From JBHGBM01 sp041946965 (GTDB taxonomy: Bacteria; Acidobacteriota; Terriglobia; Bryobacterales; Bryobacteraceae), in contig JBHGBM010000073.1 in NCBI GenBank assembly GCA_041946965.1, forward strand, positions 1 to 52,351: 52,351 bases of DNA. The letters run 5' to 3'. Every line of letters starts with the position of its first letter. Position 1 is the stretch's first letter. The notes below the pieces were generated by a model that worked only from the letters and a program-made list of their open reading frames with translations, did no database searches and was not told where the DNA came from. This document shows positions 51,426-52,351 of this stretch, piece by piece. The translations under genes and the position numbers were made by a program.

Positions 51426-52351
51426 ATGCAAGCCTTCGAATATGCGAATCCCGCCACGGTGCAGGAAGCTGTGGCGCTGCTCGGCGCGCGCTGGGGCGAG
51501 GCGGATGTGCTGGCGGGAGGCACGGACCTGCTCTCGCTCATGAAAGACTACATCCATACGCCCAAGCGCGTGGTGAACATCAAGAACATCAAGGAGCTCG
51601 GCGGCATCCAGAAGACCGCCACGGGGTACCGCATCGGCGCCATCGTGACGGTGGAAGAATTGATGGATAACGCCGAAATCCGGAAGATGTACCCTTCGCT
51701 GTACCAGGCGGCGCAGGGCATCTCGAGCCAGCAGATCCGCAACATGGGGACGGTGGCGGGCGATCTCTGCCAGCGTCCGCGGTGCTGGTACTTCCGCCAG
51801 GGCTTCGGCCTGCTGGCGAAGCAGACGCCCGACGGCGAGAACAAGTATCACGCCATACTGGGCAACGCCGGGCCGGCGTACTTCGTCAGCGCTTCCAGTT
51901 TCGGTCCCGCGCTCGTCGCGCTGGGGGCCACGGTGAGGGCGGTGTCGAAGACGGGCGCGCGCGATATCCCGGCGCAGAGGTTTTTCGTCACGCCTTCGAA
52001 GGAAGGTATGCGGGAGATCGCGCTGCAACCGGGCGAAATCGTGACGGAGATCGTGATTCCGGCGACCTCGGCGCGCAACGCGACCTACGAGGTGCGGCAG
52101 AAGGAAGCGCTCGACTGGCCGCTGGCCGCGGCTTCGGTGGCGCTGCGGATGAAGGGCTCGACGGTGGCGAGCGCGCGCATCGTGCTCGGGCACGTGGCGC
52201 CCACGCCGTGGCTCTCCGCCGAAGGCGCCAAGGCGATCACGGGCAAAGCGGTGAACGAGGAGTCCGCCGCCGAGGCGGCGAAAGCCGCGCTCGAAGGCGC
52301 CACGCCGCTCAGCCAGAACGCCTACAAGGTGCAACTGGCGCGGGTGGCGGT
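51426..52351 (+). CDS. FAD-binding subunit of the xanthine-dehydrogenase-type oxidoreductase (partial, runs off the window)
   Basis: The ATG at 51426 follows the TAA of the large subunit directly. The frame stays open to the window end (308 complete codons). It shows the FAD-binding fold: VLAGGTDLLSLMKDY (about 28-42), YRIGAIVTVEELM, ISSQQIRNMGTVAGDLCQRP, then the CO-dehydrogenase-type C-terminal domain (ALDWPLAAASVALRM, IVLGHVAPTPWLS). The segment CQRPRCWYFR holds two cysteines in a loop where some relatives bind an extra 4Fe-4S cluster; the further cysteines such relatives have are not obvious. It completes a small-large-medium gene order. Confidence 0.92.
   Translation, partial: MQAFEYANPATVQEAVALLGARWGEADVLAGGTDLLSLMKDYIHTPKRVVNIKNIKELGGIQKTATGYRIGAIVTVEELMDNAEIRKMYPSLYQAAQGISSQQIRNMGTVAGDLCQRPRCWYFRQGFGLLAKQTPDGENKYHAILGNAGPAYFVSASSFGPALVALGATVRAVSKTGARDIPAQRFFVTPSKEGMREIALQPGEIVTEIVIPATSARNATYEVRQKEALDWPLAAASVALRMKGSTVASARIVLGHVAPTPWLSAEGAKAITGKAVNEESAAEAAKAALEGATPLSQNAYKVQLARVA

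Overview
The window is GC-rich, densely coded DNA that looks like a chromosome segment of an Acidobacteriota bacterium of the Solibacter/Bryobacter type. This rests on three very large Oar-like TonB-dependent receptors with an N-terminal carboxypeptidase-regulatory-like domain, two exported proteins ending in what I recognise as the Solibacter-type C-terminal domain (TIGR03437), several Tat-exported sulfatases and beta-propeller glycosidase-like proteins, and an exported 2Fe-2S/molybdopterin/FAD oxidoreductase. I see no tRNA, rRNA, transposase, integrase or CRISPR array. Assignment is by eye from motifs; no database search was possible.

Layout. 1-675: probable tail of ribD, then riboflavin synthase. 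748-7554: two minus-strand TonB-dependent receptors. 7777-11392: a minus-strand operon of ECF sigma factor, membrane anti-sigma-like protein and exported VIT/von Willebrand A protein. 11422-13962: a plus-strand run of ThuA-like protein, Tat-exported TIM-barrel isomerase and BsuPI-domain protein. 13926-18477: sulfatase, TPR protein, thioredoxin 2 and a beta-propeller glycosidase-like protein. 18587-23520: a third receptor whose stop overlaps the TTG start of a second, paralogous glycosidase-like protein. 23604-28079: a small exported protein, two convergent sulfatases, and an unknown soluble/membrane protein pair.

28175-34841 is the most system-like part. A minus-strand operon (alpha-glucuronidase-like TIM-barrel protein, beta-propeller glycosidase-like protein, FG-GAP/VCBS protein with a frameshift, DapA/NanA-family aldolase) is joined by ATGA or short overlaps. 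It is divergent from an IclR-family regulator whose start codon lies inside a near-perfect palindrome. I infer an uncharacterised glycan or sugar-acid utilisation unit: exported enzymes and a binding protein upstream, a cytoplasmic 2-keto-acid lyase/dehydratase downstream, with effector control by the IclR protein.

34850-47309 holds a small phosphodiesterase-like protein, a sialidase-like/LamG protein, a 1741-residue mosaic exported protein (Ig-like repeats, LGFP-like repeats, an apparently inactive C39-like peptidase domain, TIGR03437), an exported protein of unknown function with tandem strong promoters, a roughly 250-nt leader and a strong terminator, and a 707-residue Ig-like/TIGR03437 protein. 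47321-52351: a UvrC N-terminal-half paralog diverging from a three-gene xanthine-dehydrogenase-type operon, with the FAD subunit cut by the window end.

Taken together, the genes suggest a soil-type heterotroph that takes up and desulfates complex glycans: receptors import oligosaccharides, Tat-exported sulfatases and propeller enzymes trim them, and TIM-barrel isomerase and aldolase proteins handle the products. Substrates cannot be read from the sequence.
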